DNA of 64,000 bases, from the NCBI GenBank assembly GCA_027422505.1, contig JAPQWV010000005.1, positions 15,211,001 through 15,275,000 on the forward strand, read 5' to 3'. Positions 48,421 to 59,708 of this stretch are shown one piece after another (position 1 is the stretch's first letter; each line of letters begins with the position of its first letter). The notes under the pieces are model-generated. The model saw only the letters and a program-made list of their open reading frames with translations. It did not search any database and was not told the origin of the DNA. A program made the translations under genes and the position numbers. This DNA is from Craterostigma plantagineum (taxonomy: Eukaryota > Streptophyta > Magnoliopsida > Lamiales > Linderniaceae).

Positions 48421-48660
48421 ATGGAAGAATCGTCAAAAAAGAAATGGGTGATATTGGCGACGACGACATGGATTCAAGCGTTCACTGGTACGAACTTCAA
48501 CTTTTCATCGTACTCTACTGAGTTTAAATCAGTTCTGGGCATATCGCAGGCGCAGTTGAATTACATATAAATGGCTTCGGACATGAGAAAGTTCTTCGGA
48601 TGGTGCTGTGGATTGTCTTTGTTCTATCTTCCTGGTCGCGTCGTAAACGGCCAAAAATAA
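48421..48660 (+). pseudogene. NFD4/nodulin-like MFS transporter, N-terminal fragment
   Basis: From ATG 48421 the frame reads KKKWVILATTTWIQAFTGTN then FSSYSTEFKSVLGISQAQLNY. That is the start and first transmembrane helix of the nodulin-like family (NUCLEAR FUSION DEFECTIVE 4-type membrane proteins). A TAA follows NYI at about 48547, then MASDMRKFFGWCCGLSLFYL continues in the same frame to a second stop near 48660. The rest of the ~550-residue protein is gone, and unrelated repeat DNA begins after 48660. Upstream 48230-48300 looks promoter-like (ATATAAATAGC at 48229). Confidence 0.8.
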
Positions 48661-50005
48661 AATTTATAACTTTACTAATATAGCCTAAGTAAGGATCGTC
48701 TCCAGAGGGAAATGACTGATTTATTTCTAATTTCAAACTCGATTGATAATAATAATAATAATAATAATAATGATAATAATAGTAATAATAGTAGTAGTAA
48801 TATTAATAATAATATTAAGGGGGGTTTTGATGATAAAGTTTTTAGCGCAATAGTGAACGAGAAAAAAATATCGAAACTAAGAATGTTAAATAATAGTCGA
48901 AGGAATTATTGTCCACCTGAATTTATTTAACTGATCATCGATTTAATAGAAATTATGTCAACGCAAGCATAATCGGTTACGACGAACGCCTAATAACCAA
49001 TCTTTTCTTACTTTCTTGGTAATTAAGAGACGCTTTATAATTACTTCTCTAATCGAAAAATAATCTTCGGGATGCCCTGCAAGATTTAAAGTTCCGACAG
49101 CATTAAATACAAAAAAGACCCGATTACTGACTAATGAAGTCGGACGCCGTTTTATTAGAATCAAATCGTTTCACCTTACAATATAACTTCACTTACGAAT
49201 TGTAGAGAAGTTGAATATTATTTGCTACATATTAAAACGAACAAACAATTACGGATTTGTCGTTTTAATTAGCAACAAATTTACCTAGGGTTTGTCAATA
49301 TTGGCCATTATTTACTTCACCTACGCAAATCGATTTAATTAATACCTAGGTAAATGAATACTCATGCTTTCACGAATGGGCTCGTTGAATCTCAAAGTTA
49401 TATAAATCTAGGCTTCTAATTATCCTTCGACTATGGAGAGGTTAGCCGCTAAACATATTAACGAAAACGCAACTAAAATTAATCAATACAAATGACATAT
49501 CGAAATAGATAAAAATGAACATTTCAGCTTTGTATACTGCTCTTCTTGATGAAGTACATAATTGCACCAGCAGAATGTAAGGACTTAATCCACGAACACC
49601 AAATATAAAACAAACATGAAGGTTTTTGAACTCTCAAAATGATGATTTAATGATCATAATATAAGGGACCAAACTTTGACTAAAATTATTGAAAAGCCTA
49701 TGATTACAAGATGATTAGTGGCAGCCCTAAGTACAAAACAAAGAACAGACACGGAGAAAGCTTTTTGTGTGGCTAAGCCTTGCTACTCTAGGACGAACTC
49801 GAAATTGCTTCTAGAACTCGGTGATCTCTCAAACTTCCTCTCTCGCTCAAACTCTGCCACGCTCACATCATCTATTTTATTTCGTCCTCCGCTCAAACTC
49901 TCTGCCTCGCTCCCTTATATACAATAAAGATCTGAACCGCTCCAAGTCTTCTTCTGCAGCCGAGTAAATATTACGCAATCATACGATAGATCTTGTCAAT
50001 TGTAT
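48661..50005. other. Repeat-derived non-coding DNA
   Basis: Contains an AAT trinucleotide tract (48747-48815) and AT-rich DNA with a GGATCGTCTCCAGAGGGA word (48692). No ORF resembles a protein family. This is the left flank of the Tat element. Confidence 0.4.
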
Positions 50006-50010
50006 ATTAT

Positions 50011-50714
50011 TGATGCGGGTTTGACCCCGATCAACGATATTTGGTCCGGGAAAAATGGTGATGGGTGAAACGGACTGGGCCTTGTGTTCTTGACGCGTTT
50101 TAGAATATGTATTTTAGTGTTGAGAAAGAAAGAAGATAAAAGAGACACAGATTTTACGTGGTTCGGACAGGTGTCCTACGTCCACGGGCCGCCGGAAATA
50201 GTATTCACTAGTCACAGTCGGGAAATACACACTCAAACTCACCTCGCTCGTTACAGTGCGTTAATGGCGAAAATCAGAGTGAAGAAGATGAATACAAGAT
50301 CTTTTCTAAGTGTTTTGTGTGTTGTGTTGAATCTGTCCTCAATCTCGTCTCTCTCTCTCTGTTCCCATATACCCAAATTCCCTTTGTTTTCCTAGCTGGC
50401 ACACTTCCGGGACTACTTGACAGCGACGTCTGGTACAACCTAGGAGAGACAGCACCTGCGATCGTACTGTTGTCAGACTGGCGCGCCTCTTCCCTGTTCA
50501 CAATGTCAACCACTCATAGAATGCCACGTGTTTCCTGGTCGACCCTATCCAATGCTTCCCGCTCAAGTTGCTTTGTTGTCAGGACCCACCTCACTTTTTC
50601 CGTACAAGGTCGCAGGTCCCCAGATATCCTACCCATCTGGCCAAATGTCCTAAAAGTCAATATCTTCAGGTGTTCGAGTAAAGAGGAATGCTGGGCTGAA
50701 GGTCACCCCTATCA
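50011..50714 (-). repeat. Tat 3' LTR
   Basis: Starts TGATGCGGGTTTGACC and ends CACCCCTATCA on +, with the TG...CA termini in both orientations. It has an 8-10 bp insertion relative to the other LTR near 50464 and a longer CT run near 50350. Confidence 0.92.
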
Positions 50715-50732
50715 TCCAGTCCCCCTACTCTG
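50715..50732 (-). other. Tat polypurine tract
   Basis: CAGAGTAGGGGGACTGGA on the minus strand abuts the 3' LTR. Confidence 0.8.
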
Positions 50733-51186
50733 AATTGTAATACACCAAGTATTACAGTTCGGAGTACACTTGAAAGAGCATTCCTCCTTTTTAGTGCTCC
50801 TGGAATCTTTAGCCGGTCTGCATTGCATTTTCGTCGATTGGACATGACCTGTGCTCTGTGCAGAGGAAGACAACGTTCGCAGGGTGACATGTGTCCAGAC
50901 CTGTCACTTCTGCTTTTTGAATTTCTCGAGGCGGTTTCTTTCGTTTTTCCCCCCTTTTCGAAATCACTTCCCATACTTAGCCAAAAAACGAAATCTCAAT
51001 CGTCACTTTAGGGTTTTTATCGTTGCCTCTCCTCAAATCGTACAGCGCTCAGAATCACCGGTATCCCAATTTCCTCGCCATCCACGACTTTCCCAGGTAT
51101 TATTTCGCTATCCTCTATCCCTATTTACCGTATCTTCGTCGATTCGTCCTTAGTTTTCCCCATTTCCTCCTTTGCGCGTCGAAGAC

Positions 51187-53659
51187 ATGTCTGATAACGC
51201 TGCTTCCGAGAGTACTCGCTCGGCGTCGCCGAGCATCTCCGCGTCCTCCGCCGCGCCGGGTGTTGCCGCAAAAAGGGGGTCGAAGCGAAAGGCCCCATCA
51301 TCAGACGTGGCAGCGCCCGATTTCCCCCAACCTTCTTCCTCTCACATTCCTGCCGACACATCCTCTGTCGCCCCAACACCAGCGCAACCAGCCCCTGATT
51401 TCATCCACATCTCGTCGAACTCGTTCGCGAGGTGTTGTCGGAGATAGCGCCGGGGTGGATGACTGGAAAATGTTCGGTGCGTCGAAGTCGACCTATCGGC
51501 GCTTAGAGAAGCTTGTCCCAGAAGGCTTTAACAGCTCTGACTTTCACATCTCCATACCAAATCCCAGCCAGCGTGCCAACTTTTCGCCTTCTCCGGCACT
51601 CACTTTCTGGGAAAGCCAAATAAAGGCCGGCCTACGCTTTCCAATTCACCCGTTTCTGGCCTCAGTGTCCCAGGCTTATCGGGTACCTCTGAACCAATTC
51701 AATCCTTCCTCCATTCGCCAGCTAGTAGCTTTCTATGTCTTGGTCACTGCTGCAGGTGGGAGACCTTCTGTGGAGCTTGTTCTTTCTCAGTTTTAGCTCA
51801 AATCCACCCCACTTTTCTTCTACTTATGCGCGAACCCGCGCGGCCTCCTGCATTTTCTCGACAAGGGCTCTCACAAAGATAAAGAATGGCATCCCTTTTA
51901 CTTCTTCGTGGTCCCAACAGAAGGTAGTTGGGATTTTCCCCATCGTCACTGGGTCCATCAAGTGCCCCAACGGCTGCCAGGGGTCCAACCTGAATGCTCT
52001 GAGGAGAATGAAGCGGCTCTCAACCTTTTAAATCTTCAGGCTTCTAAAAACAAATTTAACATGGTTGAGCTGGTGACCTATCCCGGCATTCTCCACCACT
52101 TCAGCCTTTCCTCCCAGTTTCTACCCTTCAATCCTGAGGGTAAGCAGGTTTCCCTCCTGCCTCCTGACCTTCTTTTTAGGTTTCCCTCCTGACTTGATAT
52201 ATTTTTTGCAGCTATGCCGTTCTCCTGGAGAGATGCGTTCCGAGCCCTTCCTGTGAAGCAAGAAGATTCCGACGTTCCCGCTGAGCTTCACCCTTCAACA
52301 GGTCATGGCGAGCCTGACCCATCAGATTCGGGAGTAGGAGGGAAATCTCCTATCAGGTCCTCATCTGCCCCTCCTATTCCTCCGAGGACGGATCTTCGAG
52401 ATCCAGATGTGGTGATATCGGACTCTGAAGGTGACGCTGGCAAGAAGGACGCCTCGCCAGTGCCTCCCAGAAAGAAGAAGAAGAAGGCTGCTGCGGTGAA
52501 GGGGAAGAGGCCACGTGTAGAGGCGACCTCTCCTTCGCCTGATACTTCTGAGTTTACTCCTTTTGTCCATCGAGGTCATGAGTGGGGTGTCGATCAGCGG
52601 GCCGACGGGAGGATGGTGTTGGACATGCTTGATTGCTATGAATCATTGAGCCCTGAGGAGAAGATGAAGTTCATCCAGGCCATCGTGCCGCTCGAACAGC
52701 AAAAAGCGCTCCATCAACAGTCTGATGCCTCTGCTGCCGAGCTTGCTGCCCATCACTGGGCTAAGGTACTCCTCGCTCCCAACCTTCTCACGCTGGTTGT
52801 TTCCTATTCTTTGTTGATTTGTGTTTGGTTATGTCAGTTGTCCTTTCTGCAGCCCACTCTCTTGTCTGCAACTTCCTCTCGGGGTTTGGGGCCTGGTGGC
52901 CCTACTTTCCCTGAAATCCACATACTCGAGACACTTAAAGAGCAGGACTCCCAGATCGCCCATTTAGAACAGGAACTTGAGAAAGAAAAGAATGAGCGTG
53001 AGGCTCGTGTGAGGGACTTAGCTTCGGAGAAATCTCGTCAGTTGGAGGTGGAGAGTGCAGCTGCCCTTGTTGCTAAGGAGACTGAGCTCACGACCCGTCT
53101 GTACCAGCTCATAGATGCGCAACAAGCCCAGATCGAACTAAGGGCTAAGGAACTGCTGGCTGAGAGGGAGAAAACCCTGAAGATTGAGCTGGAGCAAGCT
53201 TTCACCGCTAAGGTCGAGAGTAGTCATTCCGCGGGGAAGCTGGAAGGTGTCCAGCTCTGTCAGAAGTATCTCATGGGCTCTCCTCTTGGTATGAAGTTCC
53301 TGGCACAGCTGAGCCAGAGTTGGCATGAAGGCTATCTGCATGACACCCTTTCTCTGGTGGATTTCGCGCCCTTCATGCAGCATTACTTCTTGGGAGGTTT
53401 CGCTGCTGGACATGAACCCACCACTACTCTGGATGCGACGATGGAAGCTATGAGCGCCCCCCCGACATTTAAGGGGGATCCAGAGGCAGCCCCAAATCCG
53501 GACTTCTGGTCTGTCGGGGTGCCCCACTGCTCTCCTACTTTGCTGGAGGTTTTGCCTGAGGTCCTTCTGGGTCAACTATCTGAGTTAGAGCAGCAGGAGC
53601 TATCTGCCGCTTCAGAGGTTCCCGACTCCGCGGCCGGTTCTAGCGCTCCACCCTCTTAG
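51187..53659 (+). pseudogene. Antisense ORF of the Tat element (PF04195-type), intron-containing, frameshifted
   Basis: From ATG 51187 a Ser/Ala/Pro-rich start leads to LVREVLSEIAPGWMTG, YRRLEKLVPEGFNSSDFHIS, GLRFPIHPFLASVSQAYRV and LLHFLDKGSHKDKEWHPFYF, the putative gypsy-type transposon domain. The pieces lie in different frames, with at least three frame changes (near 51430, 51470, 51770-51800). A GT-AG intron fits at 52140-52211. The second part (52214-53659) has acidic and Lys-rich linkers with a KKKKKAAAVKGKRPR nuclear-localisation-like run, an optional 87-bp intron (52766-52852), a coiled coil (about 52930-53220) and the conserved GVQLCQKYLMGSPLG block. Its role is unknown. It runs opposite to gag-pol, so its transcript would be antisense to genomic RNA. 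Confidence 0.8.
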
Positions 53660-54300
53660 TTTGCTAGTCTGCTTTCTGTTCTCGAACAATTTTATGCTGT
53701 TTTTCCTTTTACGGACCTCTTTTGTTATTTTCCTGCTTTGAACACTTGTTGCTGTTCCTTTTTTCTGGGCCCTATATGTTGCTTTTTTCTGGGCCCTATA
53801 TGTTGCTTTTCTTCGTTGTTCAATACGCGTGATGTTGCAGCACGTTTTCCTTCTTTTTGCATGCCTCCCAACCTAATCGCATACGAACTTAAACATTCTG
53901 GGCCTCTTTCGCTATCGGCAATTGGTCCAGCGTTACTACCACTCTCTACTCCCCCCACATCGAATGGTGCTGAGGTATGTCAGCACATTCAAAGTACACT
54001 AAGAGCGTTCCTTTCTTCGAAGTCTCACTTTCCCCAACTACTATTCCGTTGGGCTGTGCTAGCCTCGAAACTCCTCTCCAAGGAAATGCTAACGAACAGA
54101 AATGTGTACCTGGGAAATTCAGTGGTGCATCAAGTTCGTTGCGCATTCTCGTTTTTCATCAGGTTTGTTGGACATCGGCGGACCTCTCCCCCTTCTTCGA
54201 GGTCAGCCTTGGCTGACGTGGGGACCAGAGAGGCTCTCCAATGGTAGCCTCGTTCAAGCTCGCCGAGCGCTTGTCCAGGGTGACCTGGGAGCGGGACACC
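53660..54300. other. Tat region between antisense ORF and tandem array
   Basis: Non-coding; 53930-54020 is homologous to L1 at 26325-26395, and TTTTCTGGGCCCTATATGTTG occurs twice in tandem at 53761-53801. Confidence 0.55.
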
Positions 54301-54866
54301 TCTACATGGGAGTCACCTGCACAGCCACATCTGGGTTCATAAGTGCGCATCTGCGCGGCCGCATCTGGGCCAGCCACGTCTGGGCTATAGGTGCGCATCT
54401 GCGCGGCCACGTCTGGACCAGCCACGTCTGGGCTTATAAGTGCGCATCTACGCGGCCACGTCTGGGCCAGCCACGTCTGGGCTATAGGTGCGCATCTGCG
54501 CGGCCAACGCGGCCACGTCTCGGCCAGCCACGTCTGGGCTATAAGTGCGCATCTGCACGGCCACGTCTGGGCCAGCCGCGTCTGGGCTTATAAGTGCGCA
54601 TCTGCGCGGCCACGTCTGGGCCAGCCGCGTCTGGGCTATAGGTGCGCGTCTGCGCGGCCACGTCTGGGCCAGCCACGTCTGGGCTATAGGTGCGCATCTG
54701 CGCGGCCACGTCTGGGCCAGCCACGTCTGGGCTTATAAGTGCGCATCTGCGCGGCCACGACTGGGCCAGCCACGTCTGGGCTATAGGTGCGCATCTGCGC
54801 GGCCACGTCTGGGCCAGCCACGTCTGGGCTTATAAGTGCGCATCTGCGCGGCCACGTCTGGGCCAT
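54301..54866. repeat. 48/49-bp tandem array in the Tat element
   Basis: About 11 units of GTGCGCATCTGCGCGGCCAC plus GTCTGGGCCAGCCACGTCTG. Unit starts are at 54343, 54391, 54440, 54488, 54545, 54594, 54642, 54690, 54739, 54787 and 54836. Units ending CTATAG (48 bp) and CTTATAA (49 bp) mostly alternate. ORFs across it are repeat translations. Confidence 0.92.
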
Positions 54867-55077
54867 TAGGGAATCCAGGGTAGTCTATAGACGAGATTCA
54901 TAATTCTCAGTTTTGGGGGAGGAACCATCGAGACACAAGTTTCCGAAAAATAATTTCATTCAACGGATGGTGCCTCGTTAAAACCTTGCCAAGTAAAACC
55001 CCCTTGGGATAAAACCTTGGCGAAGGAAAAAGAGTACACCTCCCTGTTTGATTTATATACAACCCTTCAATCCCTCA

Positions 55078-57350
55078 CTAAGCATAGTACTTTTTGAGTT
55101 TCGAGATGTTCCAGGGACGAGGTACTCCACGCCCATCTTCATCCTCCAACTCATATGCGCCGCCACCCAAAACGCGGGCCACTTTGTAAGGACCTTCCCA
55201 CGTCGAGTCTAGCTTCCTCAGTGGTTTGAGTACATTCTTCTCAAGACCAGATCTCCCACTTGGAATTGTCGAGGCCTTACCTTTCGATCGTAAGCCGCTT
55301 TTACTCGACTCTTGTATTTTTCCATTCTTATCAAGGCCAACTCCCTGATTTCCCCTATCAAGTCCAGATCCTCTCTTCTGAGCCGTGCATTCTGCTCTTC
55401 TTCATAGTGAATAACCCTATGGGTCTCCATCCCTACCTCAACAGGTATCAGGGCGGCGGATCCATAGACTAGCTGGAAAGGCATCTCGTCCGTGGCTTCT
55501 CGCGGAGTAACGCGGTATGCCCATAGCACGGGGTCCAGAGATTCCAACCATTTACCCCCCTCCTGCTCCAATCTGGCTTTGATCCCGTGGAGGATGGTGC
55601 GATTGGTGACCTCCACTTGCCCATTAGCCTGAGGGTGTCCCACCGAGACGAACCTCTGCTGTATTTTCATCCCCGCGCAGAATTCACGAACTCGGGCTCC
55701 ACAAAATTGTGTGCCGTTGTCAGAGATTAGGATCCGAGGGGCTCCAAACCTGCAACAAATGTGATGCCACAAGAAATCTATTACGTTAGTTTCATCGATT
55801 TTGGATACTGCCTTAGCTTCAACCCATTTGCTGAAATAATCAACAGCCACTATAATGAACTTTTTCTGAGCCTTGGCGACAGGCATAGGCCCGACTATGT
55901 CTATCCCCCATTTGTCAAATGGGCAAGGGGAATGCATCAACCCCAGCTCTTCTGCGGGTACGTGGATCTTCGGGCCGTGTTTCTGGCAGCTTTCACATCG
56001 CCTAACCAGCTCCTTAGCATCTCTCAATAAGGTCGGCCAGAAATACCCTGCCCTGACCACTCTCCGAGCTACCGCCTTGTACCCAGCATGGTCGCCGGTA
56101 CATCCTTCATGCACCTCTTCCAATACTGACATCCCTTCCTTCTTGGACAAGCAACGGGCGTAGGGATGAACAAAAGTCCTTTTGTATATCTCCCCTCCGA
56201 TGAGGCAGAACTTTTGCCGAAATTTCCCTGCGTCTTTGTGCGTGGAATCGCGCAAGGCTTCCAGGATAGGAGCTCTCCAGTCTTCTTCCTCTTCTATACA
56301 TCCCACCTGCTCCTTCCGATCCTCTCGGCTAGCCGTCAGCATTGTAACCTTCCGGGTCCCCTCAGGGACTGCGGCACTAGCCAACTTCGCTAAAGAATCT
56401 GCTCGACTGTTCTCCTCTCGAGGAATTTGCCGTATCTCAAAACTGTCGAAAGAGGTTTTCAGTTTCCCCACTCGTTCAGTATACTTCACCATCTTCTCGT
56501 TCATAGCCTCGTAGTTTCCTTGGACTTGCTGAGCTACCAACTGGGAGTCCGAGTATATAACCACCCCTGTAGCTCCTAGGCTGTTAAGGATCTCCATCCC
56601 TTTCACCAGGGCCTCGTACTCAGCCTCGTTATTAGACGCTGGAAAGTCGAATGTCACAGCGAATTGTAGTTCGTCCCCTTCTGGCGTAATGATGAGGACT
56701 CCTGCCCCGGCTCCAGTCGCTGTGGATGAGCCATCGACATAAGCTTTCCAAGTTGGTGATACCTCTCCTCGGGTAGATTCTAACAGGAAATCCGACAAGG
56801 CCTGCCTCTTAATGGCAGGTCGCCTTTCGAACTGAACGTCGTACTCGCCCAACTCAACTGCCCACTTGACCATCCATCCGGAAAGGTCTGGCCTACTCAA
56901 AGTCTGCTTTAAAAGTAAATTGGTGCGTACCCGTACTTTGTGAGATAAGAAGTAGGGGCGCAACCTCCGAACCGACACCATCACTGCTAAGGCTGCCTTC
57001 TCGATTTCGGAGTACCTGCTTTCGGCCCCTTGCATTGTCTTACTCACGAAGTATACCGGCTTCTGGGTGTCACCCTCCTCTTTCAGGAAAACCGAACTCA
57101 CGGCATGCTCCCCTGTAGAAAAATACAAGATTAGCTCGTCACCAGGTAGGGGCTTGGTCAATAACGGCAAATTATGTAGGTAATTTCTTAGTCCTTCGAA
57201 TGCCAACTGGCATTCTTCTGTCCATTCAAATCGGCATCCTTTTCGAAGTATTCTGAAGAAGGGTAGGCTTCTATCTGCAGACTTGGCGATGAATCTGCTA
57301 AGTGCCGCCAACCTGCCCATCAAGCGTTGAACCTCCTTGATGCTCCGGGG
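55078..57350 (-). pseudogene. Tat RNase H, second RNase H and integrase
   Basis: In frame with RT but after a TAG at 57351-57353. The open part (55218-57323) starts with the RT connection and the first RNase H-like domain (EKAALAVMVSVRRLRPYF). A second RNase H follows with YVDGSSTATGAGAG, NNEAEYEALVKGM and VIYSDSQLVAQQV, then the integrase: zinc region with HEGCTGDHAGYKA and RRCESCQKHG, catalytic core with Asp in KWGIDIVGPMP, Asp in LISDNGTQF and Glu in ANGQVEVTNRTI. A frameshift near 55245 moves the C-terminal WEGPYKVARVLGGGAYELED part into another frame, ending at TAG 55078. Integrase catalytic residues are intact. Confidence 0.9.
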
Positions 57351-58226
57351 CGGCTACATTTCTAGTATGGCCTTCACTTTGTTGGGATTCACCTCGATCC
57401 CCCTCTTCGTCACCATATACCCCAAGAATTTCCCTGATTGCACCGCAAAGGTGCACTTCGCAGGATTCAGTTTCATACCACATGTCCGGATGGTCTGGAA
57501 GGCTTCTTCTAGGTCAACAACGTGATCCTTAGCCCAAGTCGATTTGACCAGCATGTAGGTAGCTCCGGTGTTCTTGAGCCCGAAAGGCATCCGGATGTAA
57601 CCATATGTGCCACCCGTCGTAATGAAGCAAACCTTATCCACATCCCCCGGGTTCAGCTTGATCTGGTGATATCCTTGATAAGCATCCATCATACTCAATA
57701 TCTCACACCCAGATGTGGAGTCCACCAACTGATCTATCCTTGGTAAAGGATAGTGGTCCTTAGGACAAGCTTTGTTGAGATCTCGGAAGTCTACGCACAT
57801 CCTCCAGGAACCATTTCCTTTTTTGACCATAACAACATTGGCCAACCAGGTGGGAAACTGTACCTCCTTAATATGTCCGGCTTTAAGCAGCTTCCCCACC
57901 TCCGTCTTGATATCCTGATCCCTCTCGGCTCCGAACTGTCGGAGTTTCTGTTTCACAGGGTGGCTACCTGGAATTATGTTCAGGTGGTGCATGGCTATCC
58001 TCGGATCTACGCCGGTCATATCTGCTGGCGAGAAGGCAAAAAGATCAGCATTCCGCCTCAGACATTCAACCAGCTGCGATGCTGTCTCCTTATCCATCTT
58101 TGTCCCTACCTGGGTGGTGAAACCTTCCCTACCTGGGTAAAGTTCCACCGTCATTAGCTCTTCGTCAGGCTGGGGCTGCAGCCTCGTAGGCTCCCCGTCC
58201 TCCTCTTCTAGCTTCGTTCGTTTTGC
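57351..58226 (-). pseudogene. Tat reverse transcriptase with deleted active site
   Basis: The open part 57354-58154 has the RT fingers and palm: WLANVVMVKKGNGSWRMCVD, FRDLNKACPKDHYPLPRID, DAYQGYHQIKLNP and MPFGLKNTGATY. In related elements about 22 residues, including the YVDD metal-binding box, come next. Here GATY is followed at once by MLVKSTWAKDHVVDLEEAF, an in-frame loss near 57555. GKFLGYMVTKRGIEVNP and KAILEM then end at TAG. A TAA at 58227-58229 also separates RT from protease. The enzyme cannot be active. Confidence 0.88.
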
Positions 58227-58706
58227 TTATTTGGCTTCAACTCCACCTTTTTCCTTTCCTCCCGTCACAACCTTAACCTCATTAGCGTAACAACGACGAG
58301 AGCTAACCTGGTCTCCCGAGACCTCCCCCACCTGGTCTCCTACTGGAAATTTGATCTTCAAGTGGTACGTCGAAGGCACTGCCCTGAACCCATTAATGGC
58401 TGGGCGCCCCAATATGATATTATATGAAGAAACCGCGTCAACAACCAGGAAGTTGACCATCCGTACCACCCGCCGGGGGTCCTCCCCTAGTCCCACGGGA
58501 AGTGTGACTTGGCCTAAAGGCTGTATCCCAGCTCCGCCGAATCCGTATAAGGAGGTGGTCACCGGTTTCAGCTCCGTTCCTAACTTCATTTGCTTGAAAC
58601 AGTCTAAGAACATGATATCTGCTGAACTACCCCCGTCTATATACACTCGCGACACGTTATATCCTGCCACGTCCGTGGTGATTACGAGAGCGTCGTTGTG
58701 GGGCCG
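58227..58706 (-). pseudogene. Tat aspartic protease region
   Basis: HNDALVITTDVAGYNVSRVY leads into the protease motif YIDGGSSADIMFLDCF, then VNFLVVDAVSSYNIILGRP, the ILGRP box typical of gypsy proteases. The frame is broken upstream by Cassandra at 58707 and downstream by TAA at 58227-58229. Confidence 0.85.
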
Positions 58707-59708
58707 TGTAACGACCCGTCCCATACCGGGTGTCAATAAAGCTTCGGTCCCTACCGGGACTAGTGGGGTTGGGCCCACCACACACCGACTGATAGTCTGG
58801 CCCCACTGTACCACCATTTAACCTTTTAGCGTGCTTCGTGCACTCGCTCACACGCACCCTGAGAAACTTCCCAGGGGGTCACCCATCCCTAGATTGCCCC
58901 AAGTCAAGCACGCTTAACTTCGGAGTTTCTATAGATGGACTCCCGAAAAGGTAGGTCGACCTTGGTGATATGAGTAGTACTATCAATTCTTTTATACGAT
59001 TCTTAGCCTGACACGCCCATACATTGTCAGTCTCAGGATCCCCTCTCATTCTGGTGTTGGATCGGTTCGTTCATGTACCCCTTCGCTTAGAAGCCTGCCA
59101 GGAGCCGCTCATTGTCCGTGCACCCTGGCACCGGCGATCACTCCCCGCCCTCTTCAGCCCCGGGCGTCACATGCCCACCAGCTTCCGCCTGGTTCGTCCC
59201 CGAACCAGCACCGTACTGCGAGAGGTTGTGCTCTGATACCACCTGTAACGACCCGTCCCATCCCGGGTGTCACTGTAGCATCCGTCCCTACCGGGACCTG
59301 TGGGGTTGGGCCCACCACACTCCGACTGATAGTCTGGCCCCACTGTACCACCATTTAACCTTTTAGCGTGCTTCGTGCACTCGCTCACACGCACCCTGAG
59401 AAACTTCCCAGGGGGTCACCCATCCCTAGATTGCCCCAAGTCAAGCACGCTTAACTTCGGAGTTTCTATAGATGGACTCCCGAAAAGGTAGGTCGACCTT
59501 GGTGATATGAGTAGTACTATCAATTCTTTTATACGATTCTTAGCCTGACACGCCCATACATTGTCAGTCTCAGGATCCCCTCTCATTCTGGTGTTGGATC
59601 GGTTCGTTCATGTACCCCTTCGCTTAGAAGCCTGCCAGGAGCCGCTCATTGTCCGTGCACCCTGGCACCGGCGATCACTCCCCGCCCTCTTCAGCCCCGG
59701 GCATCACA
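58707..59708 (-). mobile_element. Cassandra TRIM element (5S-containing LTRs) inside Tat
   Basis: Two direct 465-bp LTRs (58707-59171 and 59244-59708) start TGTAACGACCCG and end TCACA, separated by only 72 bp. The flanking duplication GGCCG is at 58702-58706 and 59709-59713. The minus strand carries the PBS TGGTATCAGAGC (59230-59241), complementary to initiator tRNA-Met. Each LTR contains a 5S rRNA-like segment on the minus strand (about 58853-58953 and 59390-59490) including AGTTAAGCGTGCTTG and GATGGGTGACCCCCTGGGAAG, the A-box and C-box parts of the pol III promoter. No coding capacity; its movement depends on other elements. Confidence 0.93.
59390..59490 (-). ncRNA. 5S rRNA-like sequence in Cassandra LTR (not a functional 5S gene)
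   Basis: Matches the middle and 3' half of plant 5S rRNA with clear changes (CCCCC for CTCCT, altered loop). A parallel copy lies at 58853-58953. Known in Cassandra LTRs; likely a pol III promoter rather than a source of ribosomal 5S. Confidence 0.75.

Noticed and set aside
50084..50733. Open frames of 100-140 codons in the Tat LTR
   Set aside because: LTR sequence; both LTRs carry them with different breaks and no domain.
54391..54835. Open frames of about 100 codons in the Tat array
   Set aside because: Periodic translation of the 48/49-bp repeat on both strands.
54301..54866. Regular repeats that might be a CRISPR array
   Set aside because: Units are continuous tandem copies without unique spacers, in a plant retrotransposon.
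58853..58953. Functional 5S rRNA gene
   Set aside because: Diverged and placed inside Cassandra LTRs; no 5S tandem cluster.
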